Shown in pieces: positions 44,277 through 53,865 of a DNA stretch of 56,564 nt (position 1 is the first letter of the stretch; each line of letters starts with the position of its first letter). Both the position numbers and the translations under genes were made by a program. This DNA comes from an uncultured Algibacter sp. (GTDB taxonomy: Bacteria; Bacteroidota; Bacteroidia; Flavobacteriales; Flavobacteriaceae). The stretch lies in NCBI RefSeq assembly GCF_947495675.1, contig NZ_CANLZX010000024.1:1-56564 (forward strand). The letters are read 5' to 3'. Under the pieces are notes generated by a model. The model ran no database searches and was not told the origin of the DNA. It was given only the letters and a program-made list of their open reading frames with translations.

Positions 44277-45014
44277 ATGAAAGTAGGTTTATTTATACCA
44301 TGCTATATCAATCAGTTATATCCACAAGTAGGAATAGCCACTCTAGAATTATTAGAAAAACTGGGGGTTGATGTTTACTATCCGCAAGGACAAACCTGTT
44401 GTGGACAACCCTTAGGCAACTCTGGTTACGAGGACGACTCAAAAGGAGCTTGCCAGGTTTTTGTAGAAAACTTTAAAGCGTATGACTATATAGTAGGGCC
44501 ATCAGGTAGCTGCATATATCATGTTAAACATCATTTTGATATTTTAGAACAAACTCCTGAAGTTAAAAGAGTTAGAAACAATGCTTATGAGCTATGTGAA
44601 TTCATTGTAAAAATTCTTGGTAAAACAGATATAGGAGCCTCATTCCCTTATAAAGTTGGTTTACACAAAAGTTGTCATGGATTAAGAGGTTTAAAACTAG
44701 GATCTTGCTCTGAGGTAATGGGCGAACATTTTTCTACTGAAGAAGATTTATTAAATGAAGTTAAAGGACTTCAATTAATGCCTTTAAATAGAAAAGATGA
44801 ATGCTGTGGTTTTGGAGGCACATTTTCGGTTTTTGAAGAAGCCATATCTGTTAAAATGGGTAAAGACCGTATTAAAGATCATTTAGATAGCGACGTGCAA
44901 GTAATAACAGGAGCAGATCATTCTTGTTTAATGCACCTTGAAGGTTTGATTAATAGAAATAAACAACCCTTAAAGGTGATGCATATTGCCGAAATATTAA
45001 ATAGCAGTTTATAA
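44277..45014 (+). CDS. lutA: Lactate oxidation Fe-S protein LutA/LldE
   Basis: 245 aa. Two CCG (cysteine-rich) domains are visible: TCCGQPLGNSG with SGSCIYHVKHHF, and LHKSCHGLRGL with DECCGFGGTFSV. It forms a complex with LutB and LutC that oxidises L-lactate to pyruvate. First gene of lutABC; lutB starts 2 bp after its stop. The rhamnose-type operator is 67 bp upstream. Confidence 0.93.
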   Translation: MKVGLFIPCYINQLYPQVGIATLELLEKLGVDVYYPQGQTCCGQPLGNSGYEDDSKGACQVFVENFKAYDYIVGPSGSCIYHVKHHFDILEQTPEVKRVRNNAYELCEFIVKILGKTDIGASFPYKVGLHKSCHGLRGLKLGSCSEVMGEHFSTEEDLLNEVKGLQLMPLNRKDECCGFGGTFSVFEEAISVKMGKDRIKDHLDSDVQVITGADHSCLMHLEGLINRNKQPLKVMHIAEILNSSL

Positions 45015-45016
45015 TT

Positions 45017-46384
45017 ATGAATCACGCAGAAAAAGCAGAGGTATTTAATAAAGATGAAGCTAAAGTTAACTGGCATGATAAGGCTTTGTGGTATGTAAGA
45101 GAAAAACGAGATACATCTGCCCATAAAGTTCAAGGCTGGGAATACTTACGTGAATTAGGATCTAGCATCAAGGCAAACGTTTTATCAAATTTAGACGAGT
45201 ATTTAATTCAGTTTGAAACTAATGCCAAAAAAAATGGGGTACATGTACATTGGGCTTCAAATGCCGAAGAACATAACAACATTATTAATAGCATTCTTGA
45301 AAAGCATCAAGCAAAAAAAGTTGTTAAAAGTAAATCTATGCTTACTGAAGAATGCCATTTAAATCCATTTTTAGAAAAAAAGGGCATTGAAGTTATAGAC
45401 ACCGATTTGGGTGAGCGTATTGTACAATTAGCAGAAGAGCCCCCAAGTCATATTGTACTGCCTGCCATACATAAAACAAAAGAAGAAGTTGATGTTTTAT
45501 TTCAAGAACATTTAAATACAAAACCTAGCCAAGGAAATCCAGAATATTTAGTTAGTGAAGCCCGAAAACACTTAAGAGATAAATTTTTAAAAGCAGACGT
45601 GGCAATAACAGGTGTTAATTTTGCAATTGCGAATACTGGTGGTTTTGTTGTTTGCACCAATGAAGGAAATGCCGATATGGGTGTGCACTTATCAAAAGTA
45701 CATATTGCTTGTATGGGTATCGAAAAAATTATACCTCAAGAAAAACACTTAGGAGTATTTTTACGTTTACTAGCTAGAAGTGCTACAGGGCAACCTATTA
45801 CCACTTATTCTTCGCATTTTAATAAACCTGATGATGGAAAAGAAATGCATATTGTAATTGTTGATAATGGGCGTACCGAACAACTAAGTAGAGAAGATTT
45901 TAGAGCATCGTTACATTGTATTCGCTGTGGTGCTTGTATGAACACATGTCCAATTTACAGAAGAAGCGGTGGCCATAGTTATGATTATGCCATACCTGGA
46001 CCTATAGGCTCTATTTTGTCACCAGGAAAAGATATGAAAAAACACAGTTCTTTGCCGTTTGCATCTACCTTATGCGGATCTTGTTCTAATGTATGTCCTG
46101 TAAAAATTAATATTCATGAGCAACTTTATAAATGGCGACAAGTAATTGTTAAAGAACAAAAACAACCTGTAGTAAAAAAATCGATTTTAAAAGTTGCCGG
46201 TGTAGTATTATCTAAACCAAGCTTATATGGACTAGCAGGAAAATCGGCCAGATTTGCTTTAAAACATTTTCCAAGATTTATGATTTATAATAAATTAAAT
46301 GCTTGGGGAAAAGCAAGAGATTTGCCTGAAGTGAAAAATGAGAATTTTGATGAATGGTATAAAAAAAGAAATAAAAATGGGTAG
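45017..46384 (+). CDS. lutB: Lactate oxidation Fe-S protein LutB/LldF
   Basis: 455 aa. The N-terminal LUD-type domain contains VAITGVNFAIANTGGFVVCT. Two [4Fe-4S] binding motifs follow: CIRCGACMNTCPIYRRSG and LCGSCSNVCPVKI. It passes electrons from lactate oxidation within the LutABC complex. Its last 8 bp overlap lutC. Confidence 0.95.
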   Translation: MNHAEKAEVFNKDEAKVNWHDKALWYVREKRDTSAHKVQGWEYLRELGSSIKANVLSNLDEYLIQFETNAKKNGVHVHWASNAEEHNNIINSILEKHQAKKVVKSKSMLTEECHLNPFLEKKGIEVIDTDLGERIVQLAEEPPSHIVLPAIHKTKEEVDVLFQEHLNTKPSQGNPEYLVSEARKHLRDKFLKADVAITGVNFAIANTGGFVVCTNEGNADMGVHLSKVHIACMGIEKIIPQEKHLGVFLRLLARSATGQPITTYSSHFNKPDDGKEMHIVIVDNGRTEQLSREDFRASLHCIRCGACMNTCPIYRRSGGHSYDYAIPGPIGSILSPGKDMKKHSSLPFASTLCGSCSNVCPVKINIHEQLYKWRQVIVKEQKQPVVKKSILKVAGVVLSKPSLYGLAGKSARFALKHFPRFMIYNKLNAWGKARDLPEVKNENFDEWYKKRNKNG

Positions 46385-46955
46385 AGAAGCAATATTACAG
46401 TCAATTAAAAAAAACAAACCAGATTTGTTACCATTACCACAAATTAACGAAAAAGCGTTTGATGAAGACATTAATTTATTAGAAGTATTTAAAAATAATA
46501 TTGCTTTAGTAGGAGGTTCCATAAAAGAAATTGAAACCAAAGCTATAGATGCTGAAATTAAGACTCTGTACCCAAATGCAACACAAATAGCAAACACTAG
46601 TGCAAAAACCAGTTTAGGAAGCATTAAAATTTCAAAAAACACAGACCCTCATAGTCTAGAACATATAGACCTAGCAATTGTTGAAGGTGAACTTGGAGTT
46701 TCAGAAAATGGTGCAATCTGGGTTACTGCCTACAACAGCATTGTAAGAGCACTTCCTTTTATTACAAATGACTTGGTTATTATTCTTGAAAAAGATAAGA
46801 TATGTTTACATATGCTTCAAGCCTATAGTTTAATTGACAAAAGAGAACGAGATTTTGGAGTTTTTATTTCTGGTCCATCTAAAACCGCAGATATAGAACA
46901 ATGTTTGGTTGTTGGTGCTCATGGAGCTATGAGCTTAACCGTTCTATTAGTGTAA
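46377..46955 (+). CDS. lutC: Lactate utilisation protein LutC (LUD domain)
   Basis: 192 aa from the ATG at 46377 (MGREAILQSIKKNKPD), which overlaps the lutB end by 8 bp; a longer upstream start is less likely. The LUD domain shows LAIVEGELGVSENGAIWVT and FISGPSKTADIEQCLVVGAH, typical of LutC. It is the third subunit of the L-lactate oxidising complex and ends at a strong terminator. Confidence 0.92.
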   Translation: MGREAILQSIKKNKPDLLPLPQINEKAFDEDINLLEVFKNNIALVGGSIKEIETKAIDAEIKTLYPNATQIANTSAKTSLGSIKISKNTDPHSLEHIDLAIVEGELGVSENGAIWVTAYNSIVRALPFITNDLVIILEKDKICLHMLQAYSLIDKRERDFGVFISGPSKTADIEQCLVVGAHGAMSLTVLLV

Positions 46956-46978
46956 AAATTATTTAAAATATTATAAAA

Positions 46979-47013
46979 AAAAACTCAGCTAAAATTAGCT
47001 GAGTTTTTTTTAT
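46979..47013. terminator. Bidirectional terminator between lutC and aldA
   Basis: Stem AAACTCAGCTAA/TTAGCTGAGTTT with flanking A and T runs, placed between convergent genes. Confidence 0.88.
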
Positions 47014-47028
47014 GTGAATTTATTTAAA

Positions 47029-48468
47029 TTAATAGTATTTAGCATATACAACACGTGTGTGTAAATACTCTTCCATACCATGTTTACCGTCAGCTCCACC
47101 AACTCCAGATTTTTTCCAACCTGCATGAAAACCTTGTATGGCTTCAAAATGCTCTCTATTTACATAGGTTTCACCAAAATGTAACCCATTTGTTGCACGC
47201 ATAATATTATTATAATTCTCAGAGAATATTGAAGATGTTAATCCGAATTGACAGTCATTAGATAACGCAATAGCTTCATCTAAAGTATCAAACTTCATAA
47301 CTGGTAATACGGGTCCAAAAACTTCTTCTTGAATAATTTCAGATTGCTGAGACACATTAGTTAAAAGTGTTGGCTCATAAAAATAACCTCTGTCAAATTT
47401 TTCATGACGCTTACCTCCTACTAAAACTTCGGCACCTTCTTTTTTAGCAAATTCTACCATTTCAGAAATCTTATCTATCTGAGATTTTGATACTAAACTA
47501 CTCATATCAGCATTTGTTCCTGTTAAAGCATCTTCAACAGTTACTTCACTCATTTTTTTAGTAATTTTTTCAACAAACTCATCATAAATACTATCTTCTA
47601 CATAAACACGTTCTGCACAGTTACAAACTTGTCCGCTAAAAATCACCTTTGAAGCTACTATTGAGTTTACAGCTAATTCCATATTAGCATCTGCACAAAC
47701 AATTGCTGGTGCTTTACCTCCTAACTCTAAAGATACTTTAGTAATGTTTTCTGCTGCAGCGGTAATAATTTGTTGACCTGCACCTACACTACCTGTTAAA
47801 CTAATAATTCCTGTAATAGGACTTTTTGAAAGTGCATTACCAACCGTTCTACCTGCTCCACAAACAAAATTTAAAACACCAGCAGGCAAATCAATTTTTT
47901 GAATAAAATCAGCAAATTCCATGACTGTATTTGGTGCTTCAGAACTAGGTTTAATAACGCATGTATTACCTGTAATTAAAGAAGCTGCAACTTTACGAGC
48001 CATTACAAAAAATGGAAAGTTCCAAGGACAAATACCTACAGCTACTCCAATAGGAACTTTATGAAGATATATATGTTCTTTTTCACGATCACTTTGTATA
48101 ATCTCTCCTTCAATACGTCTTGCCCATCCTGCATTATAATCAAAATAATCTGCAGTTACATCAATTTCAACTTGAGCTAAACCAATAACTTTGGCTTGTT
48201 CTTTTGATAATGTTTCTGCTAGAAAAACTCTGTTTTCTCTAATAACATCTGCCATTTTATGTAAAAAGCTTGCTCTTTGAATAGCTGGTAAAGCTTCCCA
48301 TGCTGGTTGAGCAGCTTGTGCCGCTTCAAGTGCATTATTTGCGTCTTCAACTGTACCAGTAGAAATGGTACTAATGACCTCTTCTGTACAAGGGTTTAAA
48401 ATTTCAATAACCGATGTAGACTTTGAGTCTACGAATTTTCCGTTAATATATTGCTTATAATGTTTCAT
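47029..48468 (-). CDS. aldA: Lactaldehyde dehydrogenase
   Basis: 479 aa, the same length as E. coli AldA. Motifs: PWNFPFFVMARKVAASL, the glutamate box LELGGKAPAIV and the nucleophile in GQVCNCAERVYVED. It oxidises L-lactaldehyde, released by the aldolase, to L-lactate with NAD+ in the cytoplasm. It ends the minus-strand rhamnose operon and faces lutABC tail to tail. Confidence 0.92.
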   Translation of the reverse strand: MKHYKQYINGKFVDSKSTSVIEILNPCTEEVISTISTGTVEDANNALEAAQAAQPAWEALPAIQRASFLHKMADVIRENRVFLAETLSKEQAKVIGLAQVEIDVTADYFDYNAGWARRIEGEIIQSDREKEHIYLHKVPIGVAVGICPWNFPFFVMARKVAASLITGNTCVIKPSSEAPNTVMEFADFIQKIDLPAGVLNFVCGAGRTVGNALSKSPITGIISLTGSVGAGQQIITAAAENITKVSLELGGKAPAIVCADANMELAVNSIVASKVIFSGQVCNCAERVYVEDSIYDEFVEKITKKMSEVTVEDALTGTNADMSSLVSKSQIDKISEMVEFAKKEGAEVLVGGKRHEKFDRGYFYEPTLLTNVSQQSEIIQEEVFGPVLPVMKFDTLDEAIALSNDCQFGLTSSIFSENYNNIMRATNGLHFGETYVNREHFEAIQGFHAGWKKSGVGGADGKHGMEEYLHTRVVYAKYY

Positions 48469-48575
48469 AAAGTTTATGTTGGTTTTTTTGTATCTTTTTA
48501 AAGCATAAAAACTTATTTCTATTTAATAAAATATAGTGAGCTTAAATTTTTTAAAAATCAGTTTATAAGTAAAAT

Positions 48576-49724
48576 TTATTTAATTAAATGAAATGGAAAA
48601 TCTGTTGTTTTTTCGCAACACAATTGTTCCATAACTTGTTGTAATTCGGTTTTTAATAATGATATAGTATGATCGCCACCTTTATTACCAAGTGCAGAGA
48701 CACCATACATAAAAGAACGGCCCATAAAAGTAAATTTAGCACCACTTGCCATGGCTCTTGCTACATCAGGACCAGAACGGATACCACTATCCATCATGAC
48801 TTCAATTTGGTCGCCGTATTTTTCGGCAATACTAGAAAGTGGTTTTATTGTTGATTCTCCAGCATCTAACTGTCTGCCACCATGATTAGATACAATAATA
48901 CCATCTAAACCTAATCTAATAGCTTGTTCTGCATCATAATGCGAAGCAACACCTTTTAATACCAATTTACCCTTCCACATATCTCTTATAGGCTTAATTT
49001 TTTCTTCATTTAGCCTACCAGAAAATGTTTGATCCATAAATTTACCTAATTGTTTTAAGTCTAAATTTTTAGGCATATAAGGTAATAAATTAGCAAAGTT
49101 TGGAATGCCATGTTTTAATGTTTGCAAACTCCAATGAGGTCTTCCAAAGGCTTGTAAGATATTGGTCAAATTCATTTTTGGAGGCATTGCCAGACCATTT
49201 CTAATATCTCTTGGTCTAAAACCAAAACTTGGTACATCACATAAAATAACTAAAACAGGACACTCTGCTGTTTCTGCTCTTTTTATTATATCGTCTCTAA
49301 GACTATCTTCTGTTGGATGATATAATTGAAACCAGGCTTTGCCTTCTGTTAATTCTGCTGCACGCTCTATGCTTGTTGTGGTTACAGTACTTAGAATAAA
49401 GGGTATGTTATGCTCAAAAGCCGCTTTAGCCAAAATTTCTGGCGAATTAGGCCACATTAAACCCTGTAAACCCACAGGTGCAATACCAAAAGGCGCATCA
49501 TATTCAATACCAAATAAATTGGTTTTTAATGATGAGCCATGGTGTTTTCTTAAATAATTTGGCTTAAGTTGCACCTCTCTAAGTTCTGAAGTATTTCTAA
49601 TTAAATTAACATCTTCATTACAGCCTCCATCCAAATACTCGAAAGCAAACTTGGGGATTTTTTTTTGAGCTTTAGTTCTCAAATCATCAACCGATGGATA
49701 ACGGGTGTCAAAATTTATAGCCAT
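48576..49724 (-). CDS. lldD: FMN-dependent L-lactate dehydrogenase (alpha-hydroxy-acid oxidase family)
   Basis: 382 aa. FMN/active-site blocks are PFGIAPVGLQGLMWP, KGVASHYDAEQAIRLG and the signature IVSNHGGRQLDAGEST containing the catalytic His. It oxidises L-lactate to pyruvate at the membrane. It is found within the rhamnose operon between aldA and the tandem aldolase gene, so lactate has two oxidation routes here (this and LutABC). Other 2-hydroxy acids are possible. Confidence 0.88.
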   Translation of the reverse strand: MAINFDTRYPSVDDLRTKAQKKIPKFAFEYLDGGCNEDVNLIRNTSELREVQLKPNYLRKHHGSSLKTNLFGIEYDAPFGIAPVGLQGLMWPNSPEILAKAAFEHNIPFILSTVTTTSIERAAELTEGKAWFQLYHPTEDSLRDDIIKRAETAECPVLVILCDVPSFGFRPRDIRNGLAMPPKMNLTNILQAFGRPHWSLQTLKHGIPNFANLLPYMPKNLDLKQLGKFMDQTFSGRLNEEKIKPIRDMWKGKLVLKGVASHYDAEQAIRLGLDGIIVSNHGGRQLDAGESTIKPLSSIAEKYGDQIEVMMDSGIRSGPDVARAMASGAKFTFMGRSFMYGVSALGNKGGDHTISLLKTELQQVMEQLCCEKTTDFPFHLIK

Positions 49725-49733
49725 GTATTTTTT

Positions 49734-51023
49734 TTATGTTAAAAACTTTTTCCTTAAATCTTCTACTTGTTCATCATTAATAGCTACCATTTCTCCAAGA
49801 GAATTACCAAGAACAATTGATTTGGCACTAAACTCTGCAACCTCTAAATAATCAAAGGTTTGTAATAGCTTATCTCCAGTAATAATGACTGAATCATTTT
49901 CTATAATTACAGCTGTTGAACAATTATCTACTATTTGTGAGTTATTGTTTTTTCTAAAATGATCACCATATTTTACAGAACTAATGTCTTGTAAAAAGAT
50001 CCAACTTTCTGGAATTGTTCTTACATTTAGATATTCGCCTGTAACTCCAAATGCCATTAAATAAGGCGACTGTGTCATGATAATTGAATTTACATCTGGA
50101 TTACGATTGTAAATTTCTTGATGAATCCATGTAGCTCTACTCGGTGTTTTACCAGCTTCTCTATGTCCATCTTTAATTTGAACAATATCATCAAGATCTA
50201 TATCCCAACGATTAATACCTGTTGGTGTTATTAAGAAGTCGTTGTCTTTCCATCGCATTGATACAGTTCCGTAAGAACTTATCATTAAACCTTGTTGGCA
50301 AGAACGTTGTACAATTTTACATATTTCTAAACGCTTTTCAATTTCATCAGATTCATATTGAGTAGATTCCATTTCTGGTAATACACCAGTAGCTTGAGCT
50401 TCAAACTCATCAATTTGTGTATCTGTTAAATAGTTAGGCGTTCCAATTTGTGAACCATACAAAATAGTACTTGCACAAAACTCTAAAGCTTCAAAACGCT
50501 CAAAAGCATCTGTTAAATCACTACCTCCCAAAACAGTACCATGGTTTTCCATGATAATTGCTTTATATCCTTTTTTAAATTCATCTGCGATAACCTCTCC
50601 TAAATCTTCACTTCCTGGTAATCTATATTTTGCATATCCTATAGGACCACAAACATGTTTAGCTTGAGAAATAATATTAGTATTAGGTATTTGACGTACA
50701 ATACTGAATGATACTAATGCTGGAGGATGTGCATGAATTACTGATTTAATATCTGGTCTAGCTTCATAAATAGCTTTATGAAATGGAAATTCTGAAGATG
50801 GTTTATGTTTTCCTATAATAGTTCCATCTTTTTTTACACAAATGATATCTGATGATCTTAAAGACCCTTTATCAATTGCTGATGGTGTTACCCAAATATC
50901 ACCATTATCATCGATAATAGATATGTTACCGCCTGATGTTGTTGTCATCCCTCTTTTATAGATTCTATCTATAATTTCTGTAATCTGGTTTCTGGGGTGA
51001 ATTAATTTTATATTTTTTGACAT
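49734..51023 (-). CDS. Tandem class II aldolase/adducin-like protein
   Basis: 429 aa, two copies of the class II aldolase fold. The first (about 1-205) has intact zinc/active-site motifs: TTSGGNISIID, SSEFPFHKAIYEA and HAHPPALVSF. The second (about 215-429) keeps the fold (YGTVSMRW, TPTGINRWDID, HQEIYNRNPDV) but has MTQSPYL where HAHP is expected, so it has probably lost metal binding. It may be an aldolase or epimerase for a deoxysugar phosphate, or a scaffold. It is in the rhamnose operon 71 bp after the kinase. Confidence 0.82.
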   Translation of the reverse strand: MSKNIKLIHPRNQITEIIDRIYKRGMTTTSGGNISIIDDNGDIWVTPSAIDKGSLRSSDIICVKKDGTIIGKHKPSSEFPFHKAIYEARPDIKSVIHAHPPALVSFSIVRQIPNTNIISQAKHVCGPIGYAKYRLPGSEDLGEVIADEFKKGYKAIIMENHGTVLGGSDLTDAFERFEALEFCASTILYGSQIGTPNYLTDTQIDEFEAQATGVLPEMESTQYESDEIEKRLEICKIVQRSCQQGLMISSYGTVSMRWKDNDFLITPTGINRWDIDLDDIVQIKDGHREAGKTPSRATWIHQEIYNRNPDVNSIIMTQSPYLMAFGVTGEYLNVRTIPESWIFLQDISSVKYGDHFRKNNNSQIVDNCSTAVIIENDSVIITGDKLLQTFDYLEVAEFSAKSIVLGNSLGEMVAINDEQVEDLRKKFLT

Positions 51024-51093
51024 TTTGTATGATTTGAAAATTGAATGTTTTGAGAAAATTTAAATCTCAAAAATATTAGTGTGTTATTATAGG

Positions 51094-52467
51094 TTAACTT
51101 TTTACAATAAAAGGTACATGCTTTTTAAGTGCGTAATTCTTTTTTAAGAATTTAGAATTCAATTTAGTGTCTGAAATTGAAATTGCAGCACCTAAAGCAG
51201 ATCCTAAAGAGGCATTAGTTGTCCTTAGTTTTTTATCTCTTAAATAGTGCGTCAATAGTTTTATATATAAATCATTGTCACTAAAACCACCATCAACATA
51301 AAGTCTAGATATGGTATCATTACCAATAGCTTTTTTTATACATTTAATTTGAAGCAATACTAACTCTGTCATTAATTGATGATAAGCATCTTCGTAATTA
51401 TTATAAGATATTTGTGTTTTCTCAGGCATATCTTCGTCTTCAACACTTTCCCATCTGTAACAATGCTTAAAGTCTTCAATAACTTCGTAATATGTATCAT
51501 AATTAAACTTTACATTACGGTGATAATCGTCATCAACTCCAAAAAGTGTATTCAATTTTTCAACCTGTAACTTATATTCGTTACCTAAAAATAAACGCGA
51601 TGCTTTTACAGGTTTTCCATTAATACGCATGTAATTAATAGCATCTTTATCTTCTGTATCCTCAGAAATTGGTTGTTCTGTAAATGGATTAAATGCGATG
51701 CTCCATGTACCTGTAGAAATAAGAACAAACTTTTTTCTTATACTTCTTACGTAAGGTAATAGTGCAGCAGAACTATCATGAATACCAACACCAATTTTGA
51801 TGCGATTGCCATTATAATTCATATTAATACTGGTTTCTGTTGAGACTATTGTTGGTAAAATTTTATTAATACCTTCTTTATAAACCCAACTATGGTAATC
51901 TTTCTTACCATAATCCCATAGTGCTGTATGGCAACCAATGCTTGTATATTCACTTAAAGCAATACTTGTAAATATGTAACTTAAGTATTGTGGTAAGTGT
52001 AAAGAATATTTTATTTTCTTATAAACTTCTGGTTTAGTTTTTTTTAACCAATACAACTGCAAACCAGAATTTAACATACTTAAATCAGCACAACCTGTGG
52101 TTTTTAAAAAATCTTCTTTTGGACCATAAGTTTCAAAGAAAGTCGAAATGATACTTTCTGGTAGTGGTTTAGTATAGTTATATAATGGTGTTAATGGATT
52201 TCCATTTTCATCAATATGAACTAAACTTGCTCCGTAAGTTGAAAAATTAATGGCCTTAACTTCAAACTTATTAGATTTTAGAATTCTATCAAAAACCTTT
52301 TTTAACCACTTTTGTAGTTCTGGCAGGTTTTCTGTTGGATGTCCATCTTCATCTTTTATCTCTTCAAAAGAAATATATTCTTTGTGAACTTCTTTAAAAT
52401 TCTTATCGAATAAAAAGAACTTTTTATTGGTTTTACCTATATCAAAAACTGCGGTTACCTTTTTCAT
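51094..52467 (-). CDS. FGGY-family sugar kinase (rhamnulokinase-like)
   Basis: 457 aa. The N-terminal phosphate loop is FDIGKTNKKFFLFD, and the FGGY fold continues with NFSTYGASLVHID, GVGIHDSSAALLPYV and VLISTGTWSIAFNP, then DGGFSDNDLY. It phosphorylates a ketose such as L-rhamnulose with ATP. The position between the isomerase and the aldolase genes supports rhamnulokinase; fuculokinase or another ketose kinase is possible. Confidence 0.88.
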   Translation of the reverse strand: MKKVTAVFDIGKTNKKFFLFDKNFKEVHKEYISFEEIKDEDGHPTENLPELQKWLKKVFDRILKSNKFEVKAINFSTYGASLVHIDENGNPLTPLYNYTKPLPESIISTFFETYGPKEDFLKTTGCADLSMLNSGLQLYWLKKTKPEVYKKIKYSLHLPQYLSYIFTSIALSEYTSIGCHTALWDYGKKDYHSWVYKEGINKILPTIVSTETSINMNYNGNRIKIGVGIHDSSAALLPYVRSIRKKFVLISTGTWSIAFNPFTEQPISEDTEDKDAINYMRINGKPVKASRLFLGNEYKLQVEKLNTLFGVDDDYHRNVKFNYDTYYEVIEDFKHCYRWESVEDEDMPEKTQISYNNYEDAYHQLMTELVLLQIKCIKKAIGNDTISRLYVDGGFSDNDLYIKLLTHYLRDKKLRTTNASLGSALGAAISISDTKLNSKFLKKNYALKKHVPFIVKS

Positions 52468-52477
52468 ACTACATTGC

Positions 52478-53758
52478 TTAAAGTCCTGTAGCTACAGTAT
52501 GTTTACCTCTTTCTTTTATAAGTCCGCCTCTAACATCTAGGGCTCTGTATGCATTTATTGGGCTTATAACACCTCCGCTATTTAAACGGGCTTTTTCTAA
52601 TAATGGTCTTACATCTGTTCTGTAAGCGCTTTGTAAGATTTCTTGACACTTAACAACATCGTTATTTAATTGTGCTGTTCTTAGTTCGTTTTGGTCTATT
52701 AATAATGCTTTAGCATAAGCTTCTTGAATAGCTTCTAGAGACTGTATTAAATCTTCTAAAGGATCTTTTATGTTATGACTTGCATCTATCATCCAAGCTA
52801 AATCTGGATTCTGTGGGTTGTTTTGCATACCATAAACTAATTCGTTAAATATTAAAAATAACGCATAAGGTTTGATACTTCCAACAGTTAAATCATCATC
52901 ACCATATTTACTATCGTTAAAGTGGAAACCACCTAATTTACCTTTTAATTGTAATATTGAAACAATTTGCTCGATATTACTATTTGGTAAGTGGTGCCCT
53001 AAATCTACAAGCGTATATGCTTTATCACCACAGCCATTTGCTAACATAAGTGATGCACCCCAATCTTGAATTACTGTACTGTAGAAGTTTGGCTCGTATG
53101 GCTTGTACTCTACTAACATTTTCCAATCGTCTGGTAAACCTTTGTATATGTCTATTAAACTGTCTTGTGTATTTTGGAATGCTGTTTGGAAGTTGTTTTG
53201 ACCAGGGAAACTAGAACCATCTGCTAACCAAACTGTTAATGCTTTAGAACCTAATTTATCTCCAATTTTAATAACATCTAAGTTATGCTGAATGGCTTGT
53301 TCTCTTACAGCCTGACTTGTGTTACTTAAAGAACCATATTTGTATGTTTCTGCAGCATCTTTTTGATCTTGGAATGTATTTGAGTTTACAGCATCAAATT
53401 TGATATTTAAAGCATCTGCTTGTTCTTTAATAGCAGCATAATCAGAAGGAATATCCCATGGTATATGAAGTGATACTGCTCCAGCTGTTTGAGTTAGACT
53501 ATGAAGCACACCAACATCATCTAGTTTTTGTTCTAAACTTGAAGGTTCTCCATAAAAAGAAAAACGTCCAAAACGAGTTCCACCTGCGCCTAATGCCCAG
53601 CTTGGAATAGCCACCTGAAATTCGGCTAATTTTGAAACGATAGTCTTTACATCATGACCGTTTTTAGTTAATTTACTTGCTAAAAAATCAAAACTTTCAT
53701 TGTGACTTTCTAACCCCTTTTGATTGTAATCTGCGATTTGTTCTTTTTGTATTTTCAT
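52478..53758 (-). CDS. rhaI: L-rhamnose isomerase, RhaI type
   Basis: 426 aa. The TIM-barrel sugar isomerase family of the Pseudomonas-stutzeri/RhaI type shows as VAIPSWALGAGGTRFGRFSF, DAVNSNTFQDQ, YKPYEPNFYSTV, VDLGHHLPNSNIEQIV and GGFHFNDSKYGDDDL, the latter two supplying metal-binding His/Asp. It converts L-rhamnose to L-rhamnulose with a divalent metal. It precedes the FGGY kinase by 10 bp. Confidence 0.92.
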   Translation of the reverse strand: MKIQKEQIADYNQKGLESHNESFDFLASKLTKNGHDVKTIVSKLAEFQVAIPSWALGAGGTRFGRFSFYGEPSSLEQKLDDVGVLHSLTQTAGAVSLHIPWDIPSDYAAIKEQADALNIKFDAVNSNTFQDQKDAAETYKYGSLSNTSQAVREQAIQHNLDVIKIGDKLGSKALTVWLADGSSFPGQNNFQTAFQNTQDSLIDIYKGLPDDWKMLVEYKPYEPNFYSTVIQDWGASLMLANGCGDKAYTLVDLGHHLPNSNIEQIVSILQLKGKLGGFHFNDSKYGDDDLTVGSIKPYALFLIFNELVYGMQNNPQNPDLAWMIDASHNIKDPLEDLIQSLEAIQEAYAKALLIDQNELRTAQLNNDVVKCQEILQSAYRTDVRPLLEKARLNSGGVISPINAYRALDVRGGLIKERGKHTVATGL

Positions 53759-53783
53759 GATTTAAACATCTTCTAAATAAAAG

Positions 53784-53821
53784 AAACTTCCATAAACTTC
53801 AAATTGAAACCATGGAAGTTT
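53784..53821 (-). terminator. Hairpin between the aldolase/dehydrogenase and isomerase genes
   Basis: 10-bp stem AAACTTCCAT/ATGGAAGTTT with a T-rich tail on the minus strand. It may lower transcription into rhaI rather than end it. Confidence 0.5.
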
Positions 53822-53865
53822 TCCTTTACTAAACTAAACAACTTACTAAATTATTTTTACTATTA

